DNA from: Thermoplasmata archaeon
GTDB lineage: Archaea > Thermoplasmatota > Thermoplasmata > Lutacidiplasmatales > UBA184
DNA length: 64,000 bases
Assembly (NCBI GenBank): GCA_021828195.1
Contig: JAKASQ010000003.1
Coordinates: 23,516-87,515 of the forward strand
Direction: 5' to 3'
The notes under the pieces were generated by a model that ran no database searches, had not been told where the DNA came from, and saw only the letters and a list, made by a program, of their open reading frames with translations. Numbering within the stretch: position 1 is the first letter of the stretch; every line of letters starts with the position of its first letter. Below are positions 7,574-17,205 of the stretch, one piece after another. Both the position numbers and the translations under genes were made by a program.

Positions 7574-10273
7574 ATGGAGGAATCCGTGAGCACTCCCGCC
7601 CTCCCGTCCCGCTTCGACCCGAAGACCATCGAAGCGCGATGGCAGGCGGATTGGGCCGCCCACGGCTACTTCCGTGCTCCGGATCGTCCGAACCGCCCGT
7701 ACTTCACCGTCCCGATTCCGCCGCCCAACGTCACGGGCATCCTGACGATGGGCCACATGCTCGGCTACTCCGTGATGGACATCCTGGTGCGTCAGCACCG
7801 AATGAAAGGGAGTGCCACGCTCTGGGTACCGGGGCTCGATCACGCGGGCCTCGCGACACAGGTCGAGGTTCGGCGACGGCTCGCGAAGGAGGGCGTCCGA
7901 CTGGAAGATCTGCCGCGCGCGCAGATCCTCGAGCAGATCGAGCTCTGGCGCCAGGAGCACGAACCCCGCATCCTAGAACAGACCCGAGCCGGGGGGTTCT
8001 CGGTCGATTGGACCCGGTACCGGTACACGATGGACCCGCCGGCCGCGCGAGCCACGCGCGAGGTCTTCGCTCAGCTCTACCGGGCGGGGCTGATCTACCG
8101 GGGGGAACGGATGGTCAACTGGGACCCGCGGCTGCGCACGGCCGTCTCCGATCTCGAGGTGACCCACGCGGAGGAGGACGGGCTGCTGTACTTCGTTCGC
8201 TACCCCTGGGCCGATGGAAGCCCCGGCGGCCTCGAGGTCGCCACCGTCCGCCCCGAGACGATCTTTGGAGACGTGGCGGTGGCGGTCCACCCGGATGATG
8301 CGCGACATGCTTCCGACGTCGGCCGAGAGGTCCTGCTGCCGATCGGGAACCGCCGGGTTCCCGTCGTCACCGATACGGCGATCGATCCGGCGTTCGGGGC
8401 CGGTGCGCTGAAAGTGACCCCTCGCCACGATCTCGTGGATTACGAGATCTATCGGCGGCACCCCGATCTTCCCCTTCCGGCGAGCATCCTCGACGTTTCG
8501 GGGCGGCTCGAGGGGGATCTCGTCCCCCCCGAGCTCCGGGGGCTTGACTGCGAACGGGGCCGGGAAGCCACCGTGAAGCGGCTGGAGGAGGCCCACCTGC
8601 TACTGCGGACGGAGAAGTATCGGCACAGCGTGGCGCGCTCGGAACGATCGGACGCGGTGATCGAACCTCGCCTGTCCACCCAGTGGTTCGTGAAGATGCG
8701 CCCCCTCGCGGATCCCGCGGCGGCCGCCGTCCGGGACGGGGTCGTCCGCATCCACCCCGATCGATGGACATTGTCGTTCTTCCGCTGGATGGAGACGATC
8801 CAGGACTGGTGCATCTCCCGTCAGGTCGTTTGGGGCCATCCGATCCCCGTCTCTCGCTGCGCGGCGTGCCAGGAGGAGATCGTCTACGTGGACGCTCTGG
8901 AATCCTGCCCTAAGTGCGGGTGCCGGGAGCTGATACCGGACCCCGACGTCCTGGACACGTGGTTCACTTCGTGGCTGTGGCCGTTCCTATCGCTCGGCTG
9001 GCCCGAAGAGACGGCGGATCTCGCCCACTACTACCCTACGCACCTACTCGTGACCGGTCGCGACATCATGTTCTTCTGGGTCGCCCGGATGATGATGGCC
9101 GGACTGTACTTCACGGGCCGTGCGCCGTTCTCCGATGTCTACCTCACAGGGATGCTGCGCGACGACCGAGGCCGGAGGATGTCGAAGCATCTCGGGAACT
9201 CTCCGGATCCGCTTTCGGTGATCGCCGAGCGAGGAGCCGACGCGACCCGCTTCGCGCTCGTGTTCCCGACGCCCACGGACGAGGACGGGCCGTTTGGCCG
9301 CGGGCCCCTCGAGGGCGCCCGCAACTTCCTGACGAAGGTGTGGAACCTGACCCGATTCGCCCAGTCGCACACGCCGAGCGGAACCGTGCCCCCGACGAGT
9401 CCCCCACCAATCTATGCCCGCTCCCCGCTCGAGGATCGATGGGTCCTCTCGCGCTACGCCGCGACGGTCTCCGCTGTGGACGCGGCCCTCGCCCGGTTCG
9501 AGATCACCCAGGCGGCCACCTCGCTCTACCAGTTTCTGTGGCACGATCTCGCCGACCGGTACGTCGAGCTCATCAAGGACCGGCTGGCGGGCCAGGGCGA
9601 CGCGGTGAGCCAACGGGCGGCGCAGGCAACGCTCCTGTTCGTGATCGAGCGATCCCTTCGCCTCCTTCACCCCTTTGTTCCCCACATGACGGAAGAACTG
9701 TGGCACGCGCTCCCCCATGAAGGCGAGTCGGTGGCCGTCGCCCCATGGCCTTCGGCCGCGGAGGTCCCGCGCGATGCGCTCGCGGAGGCACGGATGGGGA
9801 TCCTGCTCGATTCAATCCGGCTCTTGCGGAACCTGCGTGCCGAGGAGCACGTCGCTATCGAGACGATCCCCGCCGCCTGGATCCGACCTCAGAACGAGGA
9901 GGTCCGCACTTTGTTGATGGCGGAGCGGGCGGCCATCGAGAAACTCGCTCGGGTACACCCGCTCGAACTGCTCGACCCGAGCGAGGCGACCCCGGAAGGC
10001 GCGGCGACCCGGGTCTCGGCGGCAGGGGAGTACTTCATCCTCCGGCCGGCGGCGTCGGTCGAGGATACCGAGACGCTCCGTCGGGAACGGGACAAGCTCG
10101 CCGCGTTACTGAGGAAGACCCGCGCGCGTCTTGCCGATCCGGGATTCCGCGAGCGCGCTCCGCCGGCGGTCATCCAGGAGGCCGAGGAGAAGGCCCGGGA
10201 GCTGGACGAGCGCCTCAAGCGCATCGACGCGAACCTGAAGAGCGCGGAGCCCTCGGAGGGTTCGGGACCATGA
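7574..10273 (+). CDS. valS: Valyl-tRNA synthetase
   Basis: A class I synthetase that charges tRNA-Val and edits Thr-tRNA. The HIGH region reads NVTGILTMGH (about residues 52-61), the CP1 editing domain follows, and the KMSKS loop is the variant RRMSKHLGNS at about residue 535. A CxxC pair set (CAACQEE, CPKCGC) forms a zinc site before it. The last 70 residues are a charged coiled coil (RRERDKLAALLRKTRARL), as in bacterial-type ValRS. ATG at 7574 is listed, but GGAGG at 7576-7580 is five bases before GTG at 7586, which may be the true start. It overlaps the next gene by ATGA. Confidence 0.94.
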   Translation: MEESVSTPALPSRFDPKTIEARWQADWAAHGYFRAPDRPNRPYFTVPIPPPNVTGILTMGHMLGYSVMDILVRQHRMKGSATLWVPGLDHAGLATQVEVRRRLAKEGVRLEDLPRAQILEQIELWRQEHEPRILEQTRAGGFSVDWTRYRYTMDPPAARATREVFAQLYRAGLIYRGERMVNWDPRLRTAVSDLEVTHAEEDGLLYFVRYPWADGSPGGLEVATVRPETIFGDVAVAVHPDDARHASDVGREVLLPIGNRRVPVVTDTAIDPAFGAGALKVTPRHDLVDYEIYRRHPDLPLPASILDVSGRLEGDLVPPELRGLDCERGREATVKRLEEAHLLLRTEKYRHSVARSERSDAVIEPRLSTQWFVKMRPLADPAAAAVRDGVVRIHPDRWTLSFFRWMETIQDWCISRQVVWGHPIPVSRCAACQEEIVYVDALESCPKCGCRELIPDPDVLDTWFTSWLWPFLSLGWPEETADLAHYYPTHLLVTGRDIMFFWVARMMMAGLYFTGRAPFSDVYLTGMLRDDRGRRMSKHLGNSPDPLSVIAERGADATRFALVFPTPTDEDGPFGRGPLEGARNFLTKVWNLTRFAQSHTPSGTVPPTSPPPIYARSPLEDRWVLSRYAATVSAVDAALARFEITQAATSLYQFLWHDLADRYVELIKDRLAGQGDAVSQRAAQATLLFVIERSLRLLHPFVPHMTEELWHALPHEGESVAVAPWPSAAEVPRDALAEARMGILLDSIRLLRNLRAEEHVAIETIPAAWIRPQNEEVRTLLMAERAAIEKLARVHPLELLDPSEATPEGAATRVSAAGEYFILRPAASVEDTETLRRERDKLAALLRKTRARLADPGFRERAPPAVIQEAEEKARELDERLKRIDANLKSAEPSEGSGP

Positions 10274-11250
10274 CACCGGCTCGGAAGACCCGCGCATCGC
10301 GCGCCCAGGTCGATCCCCCACGGACCGCCATTGGTACGATCCCGCTCCCCGGCTCGAAGAAACCCCATCCGGCTCTCGGCCTCGGACTGTGGGGCATGGG
10401 CCGATGGAAACGCTCCGAGGAGGAGCAGACCCGCAGCAGCCTCGAGCACGCGATCGATGCCGGGATGCGTTGGTTCGATACCGCGGAGGTGTACGGGAAC
10501 GGGCGATCCGAGCGAGTGCTTGGAGAAGCCCTGAACCGAACCCCGACGCTCGCGAAGGACTCCTTCCTGGTCACGAAGGTCTCCTGGGAACACCTGCGAC
10601 CGGAGCAGCTCCGCGCATCCTTGGTCGGCAGCCTCGAACGCCTCGGCCGCCCCTACGTGGATCTCTATCTCGTTCATGCTCCCGATCCGCACGTGCCTCT
10701 CAAGGAGACGATGGCGGTCCTGGAGGCGATTTGGAAACAGGGGCGCATCGGGGCGATCGGCGTGTCGAACTTCTCGGTCGAAGAGATGGAAACGGCGCAG
10801 GCCGCCCTCGCGGAAGCCCGCATCGTCGTCAATCAGGTCCGCTACAACCTCTTCGATCGGGAAGATGGGGATCCCGTCCTCGAGTACTGCCGGGCGCGCG
10901 GGATGGTCGTCGAGGCGTACACGCCGCTCGCGCGCGGGCTCCTCCACGGTCGATATCTCACGGGAAAGCGGGTTCCGGCGGAGGTCCGACGGTTCGCGCA
11001 TCGCATCTTCGAACCCGATCGCTTCGCGGTGATCCAGCAGCGTGCACGCGCTCTCCAGGCGCTGGCCAACGCGGCCGGCGTCCCGCTCGCCTCGATCGCG
11101 CTCCACTGGCTCGAGGCTCGGGGTGCGGCGCCCCTGTTCGGGGCGAGCCGCCCGGAACAGATCGACTCGAACCTCGCGGCGTGGGGGGTCCACCCTTCAC
11201 GCACGATCCTCGAAGAGGCGGACGCGATCGCGCGAGGCAGCCGTGCTTAA
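10270..11250 (+). CDS. Aldo/keto reductase
   Basis: A 326-residue NADPH-dependent TIM-barrel oxidoreductase. The AKR active site is visible: Asp and Tyr in WFDTAEVYGNG, Lys in LVTKVSWE, and His in LYLVHAPDP. The C-terminal cofactor-binding part has GASRPEQIDSNLAAWG. Substrate cannot be told. ATG at 10270 overlaps the valS stop (ATGA), indicating translational coupling; the ORF track's earlier start is within valS. It overlaps the following phosphatase gene by a few bases. Confidence 0.9.
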   Translation: MTPARKTRASRAQVDPPRTAIGTIPLPGSKKPHPALGLGLWGMGRWKRSEEEQTRSSLEHAIDAGMRWFDTAEVYGNGRSERVLGEALNRTPTLAKDSFLVTKVSWEHLRPEQLRASLVGSLERLGRPYVDLYLVHAPDPHVPLKETMAVLEAIWKQGRIGAIGVSNFSVEEMETAQAALAEARIVVNQVRYNLFDREDGDPVLEYCRARGMVVEAYTPLARGLLHGRYLTGKRVPAEVRRFAHRIFEPDRFAVIQQRARALQALANAAGVPLASIALHWLEARGAAPLFGASRPEQIDSNLAAWGVHPSRTILEEADAIARGSRA

Positions 11251-11902
11251 GCTGGCCGCCTTCGACATGGACGGCACGCTCGTCAACGTGAGCAGCTCCT
11301 GGGGCTTCGTGCACGAGCGTCTCGGCCTCTCCAATGCGGAGGGGCTCCGCCGCTTCATGGACGGGTCGATCGACGACCTCGAGTTCATCCGGACCGATGT
11401 GCGACTCTGGAAGACCGTACGCCCCGGAATTTCGGTCTCCGACCTCGAAGAGATCCTGGCTCAGGTGCCGCTCATGCCGGGAGCGCGGGAGCTGATGCGC
11501 GGCCTCCGCGAGCGTGGGATCCTCACCGCGATCGTGAGCGGAGGGATCGACGTCCTGGCCCGACGCGTGGGACGGGAGCTCCGGATGGACTACGTGCTTG
11601 CGAACGGGATCCGCACGGACGCCCTGGGGCAGCTGACGGACGAAGGGATCCTGCGCGTTCCGATCAAGAAGAAGGACGAGGTGCTCGCTCAGATCCAGGA
11701 GCAGCTCGGCATCCACCCCGATGAGACCGCGAGCGTGGGAAACTCCGAGATCGATGTCGCCCTGTTCCGGCGCAGCCGCATCGGCATCGCCTTCAAGCCC
11801 GAGGACCAGGCCGTTCGGGACTCCGCGACCAACGTGCTCGCAGCCTCCGACCACGATCTCACGCACGTCCTCCGCCTTCTGGATGCCTTCCCGGCCAACT
11901 GA
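11243..11902 (+). CDS. HAD-family phosphatase, phosphoserine phosphatase-like
   Basis: The 219-residue protein carries all HAD motifs: DMDGTLV near the N-terminus, the IVSGGIDV motif II, a lysine in the PIKKKDEV region and GNSEIDVALF as motif IV, an arrangement matching SerB-type phosphoserine phosphatases. With the SerA and aminotransferase genes at 52-54 kb it could finish serine synthesis, but related enzymes act on other phosphate esters. GTG at 11243 overlaps the aldo/keto reductase stop by eight bases; the ORF track's longer version is shadow sequence. Confidence 0.82.
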   Translation: MLKLAAFDMDGTLVNVSSSWGFVHERLGLSNAEGLRRFMDGSIDDLEFIRTDVRLWKTVRPGISVSDLEEILAQVPLMPGARELMRGLRERGILTAIVSGGIDVLARRVGRELRMDYVLANGIRTDALGQLTDEGILRVPIKKKDEVLAQIQEQLGIHPDETASVGNSEIDVALFRRSRIGIAFKPEDQAVRDSATNVLAASDHDLTHVLRLLDAFPAN

Positions 11903-11962
11903 GGGACGGCCCCACGCGGCCCGGCAACCCTTTTGCGGGTGGCCCGGTTCGGTCTCCCCTCT

Positions 11963-12580
11963 ATGGACGGATATCAAGCGCTCCTCGAACGCGCTCGGGC
12001 CCAGTTGCCCGAGGTGCGGACGGGAGGAGAACGGTTCCAGGTCCCCGAACCGGTGGTCGCCACCGACGGCAAGACGACGGTCGTTCGGAACTTCCAGGAC
12101 ATCACCGCGGTCCTGCGTCGCGAGCCGGAGCAGGTCATCGGCTACCTCGCCAAGGAACTCGGCTGCCCCGGGGTCCTCGACCTTCCCCGAGGCGTGCTCA
12201 AGTCGCGCATCGCGAAGGACGCCATCGCCCAGCGGATCCGGGAATACACCGAGAAGTACGTGATCTGCTCGGAGTGCAAGCGACCCGACACCCACCTCAC
12301 GAAGGAGGGTCGGCTCACGATCCTCGTATGCGAAGCGTGCGGGGCTCAGCGCCCCGTCACGATGCGTCGGGTCGTCACCCCCGAGAAGCCGAAGGCCCCG
12401 GTCGTGGTCGGTGAGGTGTACCGGCTGACGATCGAGGACGTCGGACGCCGGGGCGACGGCGTCGCGAAGAAGGAAGGATTCGTAATCTTCGTCACAGGAG
12501 CCAACCAGCGCGGCATGAGCATCAACGCGAAGATCACCAAGGTGCTCGGCAACAACGCCTACGCGATCGTGCAGCCCTGA
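11963..12580 (+). CDS. Translation initiation factor aIF2 subunit beta with TRAM domain
   Basis: The first two thirds are aIF2-beta: an N-terminal helix that contacts the gamma subunit, the alpha/beta core (residues about 30-95) and a C4 zinc ribbon (CSECKRPDTHLTKEG, CEACGAQ). The last 65 residues form a TRAM RNA-binding domain (GEVYRLTIEDVGRRGDGVAKKEGFVIFV). This fusion occurs in some euryarchaeal lineages. ATG at 11963 gives 205 residues; the TTG at 11933 in the ORF track lies in the spacer. A weak TATA-like CCTTTTG is about 31 nt upstream. Confidence 0.9.
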   Translation: MDGYQALLERARAQLPEVRTGGERFQVPEPVVATDGKTTVVRNFQDITAVLRREPEQVIGYLAKELGCPGVLDLPRGVLKSRIAKDAIAQRIREYTEKYVICSECKRPDTHLTKEGRLTILVCEACGAQRPVTMRRVVTPEKPKAPVVVGEVYRLTIEDVGRRGDGVAKKEGFVIFVTGANQRGMSINAKITKVLGNNAYAIVQP

Positions 12581-12587
12581 ACGGACG

Positions 12588-13556
12588 ATGCGCAGCGTCC
12601 GGTGGCTGGGGCTGTTCGGGCTCTACATCGGCGCCCAACTCGTAGCGCTCGCTCTCGCAGTGCCGTTCCGCTCCGCGGGGCTGAGCTCGGGCTCCAACCC
12701 GAGCAGCCTGACCACCCCGCTGGTCCTGATCGCCGCGGTGATCGTCGCCCCGGTCGTAATCCTACTGCTGGCGCGGCGGCAGGGGCTCCTGGTCGGTCTC
12801 CGCCACCTGCTGCTGATCGCGATCGCCGGGGCCCTGTACTTCACGGTCCTCGAGTCCCTTCTGGTGGCCCTGCCGGCCGGCTGGTTGCTCGCTCCGACGA
12901 GCGCGGAGATCGCGCTCGTCCCGGCAGTTCCCCTCGCCGCGATTGTCGCGGCCGGACTCTACCTTGCCCTCCTCATGGATCCCCAGTGGTACGTCGTGGA
13001 CCTCGCGGGGTTCGTCGCCGCCGGCGGCCTAATCGCGATCCTCGGGATCTCCTTCACCATCCTCCCGGTGTTCATCCTGCTCATCGCGCTCGCCGTGTAC
13101 GACGCGATCGCTGTCTACCGCACGAAGCACATGATTCGCCTCGCCGACATCGTCACCGAGATGAAGCTCCCGATCCTGATGGTGATGCCCGAATCCGCCG
13201 ACTACGACTACGCGGCCGCCCCTCCACTGAGCGAGACACGCAAGGTCCCCATGGAGGAGCGCGCCGCGACGTTCATGGGGCTCGGCGACGTCGTGATACC
13301 TGGGATCCTGGTGGTCTCCGCGTTCGTCTGGCTCCCCTCCTCCCCGAAGATCCTCGGCCTCTCCGCGAGCTTGTGGGTAGCCCTCGGCGCGCTCGTCGGA
13401 TCGCTGATCGGCTATGCCGTCCTCATGCGTCGCGTGAGCCGCGGAGAAGCGCAGGCCGGCCTCCCCTTCCTGAACGGAGGCGCCCTCGTCGGGTATATCG
13501 TCACCTTCCTCCTCATCTATCACTCCGCCACCTTCGGCCTCACGGGAGGCCTTTAA
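12588..13556 (+). CDS. Presenilin-type intramembrane aspartyl protease (PSH)
   Basis: A 322-residue membrane protein with about nine hydrophobic segments. The two catalytic aspartates of the presenilin/signal-peptide-peptidase family are in YDAIAVY (residues 171-172) and GLGD (231-234), and the third motif, normally around PAL, appears as GLPFLNGG (291-298). The long hydrophilic loop between the two aspartates is as in archaeal homologues. It would cleave transmembrane helices within the cell membrane. It starts eight bases after the aIF2-beta gene, so it may share its transcript. Confidence 0.85.
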   Translation: MRSVRWLGLFGLYIGAQLVALALAVPFRSAGLSSGSNPSSLTTPLVLIAAVIVAPVVILLLARRQGLLVGLRHLLLIAIAGALYFTVLESLLVALPAGWLLAPTSAEIALVPAVPLAAIVAAGLYLALLMDPQWYVVDLAGFVAAGGLIAILGISFTILPVFILLIALAVYDAIAVYRTKHMIRLADIVTEMKLPILMVMPESADYDYAAAPPLSETRKVPMEERAATFMGLGDVVIPGILVVSAFVWLPSSPKILGLSASLWVALGALVGSLIGYAVLMRRVSRGEAQAGLPFLNGGALVGYIVTFLLIYHSATFGLTGGL

Positions 13557-13557
13557 C
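13549..13557 (+). promoter_or_regulatory. TATA-like box of the deoxyhypusine synthase gene
   Basis: CCTTTAACC is centred about 28 nt before the ATG at 13582, overlapping the stop codon of the protease gene. The spacing predicts a leaderless transcript. Confidence 0.5.
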
Positions 13558-13581
13558 CACCTTCCCGCTCCGGACGAGACG

Positions 13582-14526
13582 ATGCCGCGCGAGGTCGAGG
13601 ATATCCGAATCGACGATGGACCCTCCTTGGACATCCTCATCCGTCGGCTGGACGCCGCCGGAGGGTTCAGCGCGAAGGCCGTGGCCGAGGGCGTCGATGT
13701 ACTGACCCGGATGCTCCGCGATCCCCAGATGACCCTGTTCCTATCCTTCCCCGCCGACATCGTGGCCACGGGCGTCCGGGGGGTCCTCGCGACGCTCGTC
13801 CGGGAAGGGTACGTCGATGCGGTGGTCACGACGTGCGGTACGCTCGATCACGATCTGGCCCGGTCGTTCCGCTCGTACTACCACGGCGCCTGGAATCTCG
13901 ACGACGCCGACCTGCACCGGCGCCACCTCTACCGTCTCGGGAACCTCGTCATCCCTGAGTCGCACTACGGCGCGATCATCGAGGAGAAGATGCAGAAGAT
14001 CCTCGCTGCGCTTTGGCGCCGAGGCGTCCGGTCGCTGACCACCCGCGATCTCGCCTGGGCCATCGGCGAAGCGATCCCGAAGCGCGCGGGGACCTCGAGC
14101 ATCTTGAGAGCCGCCTTCGACCACCGGGTCCCGATCTTCGTACCGGGGATCACCGACGGGGCGGTCGGCTCCCAGCTCTGGCTCTTCTGGCAGGACCACA
14201 AGGAGCTCAGCATCGACCTCTTGAGCGACGAACAGCACCTCTCCGACATCGTGTACGAGGCGAAGCGCTCCGGCGCGATCCTCCTCGGAGGCGGCATCTC
14301 CAAGCACCACACGATCTGGTGGAACCAGTTCCGGGATGGCCTCGACGCGGTGCTGCAGGTCACGAGCGCGGTCGAGTGGGACGGGAGCCTCTCCGGCGCG
14401 CGAACGCGCGAAGCGATCTCTTGGGGAAAGGTCAAGCCGGCCGCGCGGCACACGAGCGTCGACGGCGATGTGACGGTCCTGTTCCCGCTGATGGTCGGGG
14501 CCGCCCTCGAGCGCCTCCGGCGATAG
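13582..14526 (+). CDS. dys: Deoxyhypusine synthase
   Basis: Transfers the butylamine group of spermidine, with NAD, to a lysine of aIF5A. The 314-residue sequence has the Rossmann-like NAD/spermidine site (TTCGTLDHDLARSF, VPGITDGAVGSQLW) and the GGGISKHH motif whose lysine (residue 241) forms the enzyme-imine intermediate. Length matches archaeal enzymes. It is on the same strand as the aIF2-beta gene, fitting a translation-factor context. Confidence 0.94.
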   Translation: MPREVEDIRIDDGPSLDILIRRLDAAGGFSAKAVAEGVDVLTRMLRDPQMTLFLSFPADIVATGVRGVLATLVREGYVDAVVTTCGTLDHDLARSFRSYYHGAWNLDDADLHRRHLYRLGNLVIPESHYGAIIEEKMQKILAALWRRGVRSLTTRDLAWAIGEAIPKRAGTSSILRAAFDHRVPIFVPGITDGAVGSQLWLFWQDHKELSIDLLSDEQHLSDIVYEAKRSGAILLGGGISKHHTIWWNQFRDGLDAVLQVTSAVEWDGSLSGARTREAISWGKVKPAARHTSVDGDVTVLFPLMVGAALERLRR

Positions 14527-14593
14527 GCGGCGGCCTCCGCTCGGCAATTCATCGTCGGTACCTCCATTACCTCCTAGGCCCTATCGGTACGCG

Positions 14594-14761
14594 ATGCCGT
14601 ACGTCGAGTACGACGAGATCGAGGCGATCTGCTCGGAGTGCGGACGGGTCTTCCGGTCGGAAGAGGCCCTCGTCGCGCACAAGGAGGAGAGCCACTCCGG
14701 GCTCGAGGCGCTCGGGTCACGTCCCGCTCCCAAACGGCCCCGACCCCCGTCCTCCGACTGA
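14594..14761 (+). CDS. C2H2 zinc-finger microprotein
   Basis: A 55-residue ORF too short for the supplied track. It begins MPYVEYDEIEAI and contains one classic finger, CSECGRVFRSEEALVAH followed by EESH, i.e. C-x2-C-x12-H-x4-H. The tail is short and proline/arginine rich. Single-finger proteins of this kind are common in archaea and bind nucleic acid or protein, but this one has no known target. It stands alone 67 bases after the dys stop. Confidence 0.75.
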   Translation: MPYVEYDEIEAICSECGRVFRSEEALVAHKEESHSGLEALGSRPAPKRPRPPSSD

Positions 14762-14835
14762 ACGGGGACCGTCACTCCACCGACCCCGGGAACCCATATC
14801 CGCGGTCGGCTACATCGACCCCCGGGAGACTCTCG

Positions 14836-15652
14836 ATGCCCCCGCACTCGAACCTCCGGGGCGACCCCCAAGCCTTCGTGCTCCGCATCCACGTCGGAAT
14901 GGATCCGGAGCGCACGTTCGACCTCGTGACCGAGCGGCTCATCGACTCGCTGGCCGCGCGCGGCATCACCCTCCGTCCGGGGGCGGACGGCCGGATCTTC
15001 GGGGGGACCCAAGAGATCGGCGCGTGGTCGCTTGGATCCTCGCCGATCCCCTTCGGATCGAGTGGCACCCCGCGCCGCGGGAGCCCGAGCAACAAACGGA
15101 GATCCCTCTGCGCTTCCTCCCCACCGCGGGCGGGACGACCCGGGGGTCGGAATGTCCGGCCGCGGCCATCGACCACTGCCCGACCATGGTCCGCCTCGCG
15201 CGTGAGATCGACGCGGACGCCATCGCCGAGGGGCGCCGCCGCGTACGGGAGTCCGAAGCCGACCGCCCGCCTTTCCCTTCCCGCACGTACTCCTGCGCGG
15301 CGTCGACCGGCACCTTCGCCTTCTTTGAGCATCCCGAGCGGGTCCTGCGCGAGATTGACCGCGCCCTGGATGGGGACGGGTGCGTCGTGATGTTCACGGA
15401 TTCTGTCGCGCTTCGTGGCGCGGCCGCCACGCCGGAGCCGGTAGCTTCTCGGATTCACGGGCGCACGGATTCAGAGCTAGCGGACCTCGCCCGAGCCGCC
15501 GGATTCCAGGAGGCCGAGGTCTCCCATCCCAACCGGGGGGAATCGGCCCGCAGGTCCGGCGCACCCACCGACCCACTCGCGTTCTTCGAGGACGGGGAAG
15601 GAGGACAGCTCCGGACGGCCCGGGCGCGTCACGAGGAGGGCCGCGCGGACGC

Positions 15653-15656
<4 letters not shown>
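14836..15656 (+). pseudogene. Degenerate SRPBCC/AHSA1 domain joined to a methyltransferase remnant
   Basis: From ATG at 14836 one frame encodes an AHSA1/SRPBCC-type start (VLRIHVGMDPERTFDLVTERL, GRIFGGTQEIG). At about 15020 the homology moves to the next frame (RVVAW ... LRIEWHPAPREPEQQTEI), which one missing base would explain. Soon after, the second frame resembles the later half of a class I methyltransferase ([39 protein letters not shown]), but the SAM-binding glycine loop is missing, suggesting an internal deletion. The remnant runs to the TGA at 15656, overlapping the next start. An intact copy elsewhere in relatives would be expected. Confidence 0.65.
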
Positions 15657-16639
<983 letters not shown>

Positions 16640-16648
16640 CCCGGGCCA

Positions 16649-17160
16649 CTACTCCTTCCGAGCGGCGTCGGTGCCCAGCCGCTTGCCCATCAGCCGTTCT
16701 CCGTGCACCAGCCGCATCCGGCTGCGTAACCCCCACGCACCGAGCCCTCCGTCCGCGTATCCGAGCTCGCGCCGCTCTACCACGCGGAACCCTCGGGAGC
16801 GGAACAGGCCCAGCGATGGGGCGTTATCCTTCTCCGCCGCACCGTACACGACTCGGATCTGGCTGCGATGGAAGCGCTCGAGCGCATCGTCCAGCAGAAG
16901 CGCTCCGATGCCCTCGCCGCGGCGCGCCGCGAGGACCGCGAGATAGTAGACGTACCCCACCTCGGAGGTGAGCAGCTCGAGCAGCGATACCCCCACGATC
17001 TCCCCCCCAATCGAGCTCCTCGCACCCAGAGGACGTCGCGGAGGGTCCGCTTCGCGTGCCAGCGATAGATCCCGACGAACGAGTCGACCAGGACGGGAAC
17101 GGCAACCTCGCGGGCTCCCACGGGAAGCTCGACGAGCTCAATCTTCGGCGCGTCCGACAC
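16649..17160 (-). pseudogene. GNAT acetyltransferase split by a frameshift in a G-run
   Basis: Two minus-strand ORFs make one GNAT protein. The first (from 17160) encodes SDAPKIELVELPVGARE and VDSFVGIYRWHAKRTLRDV; the second encodes EIVGVSLLELL, the acetyl-CoA loop RRGEGIGALLLDDAL and SLGLFRSRGF. They join at a run of seven G on the coding strand (C7 on the plus strand, about 17002-17008); eight G would restore a single frame of about 170 residues. Either an assembly or sequencing indel, or a recent mutation. Domain content is otherwise intact, so this is probably a functional gene in the population. Confidence 0.75.
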
Positions 17161-17205
17161 GGTTCGGCCCGATTCACCTATGGATCGCGGGTTCGTGCCG
17201 AGGGG

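Noticed and set aside
12602-13705. 367-residue plus-strand ORF
   Set aside because: Arg/Pro-rich shadow of the presenilin-like and deoxyhypusine synthase genes.
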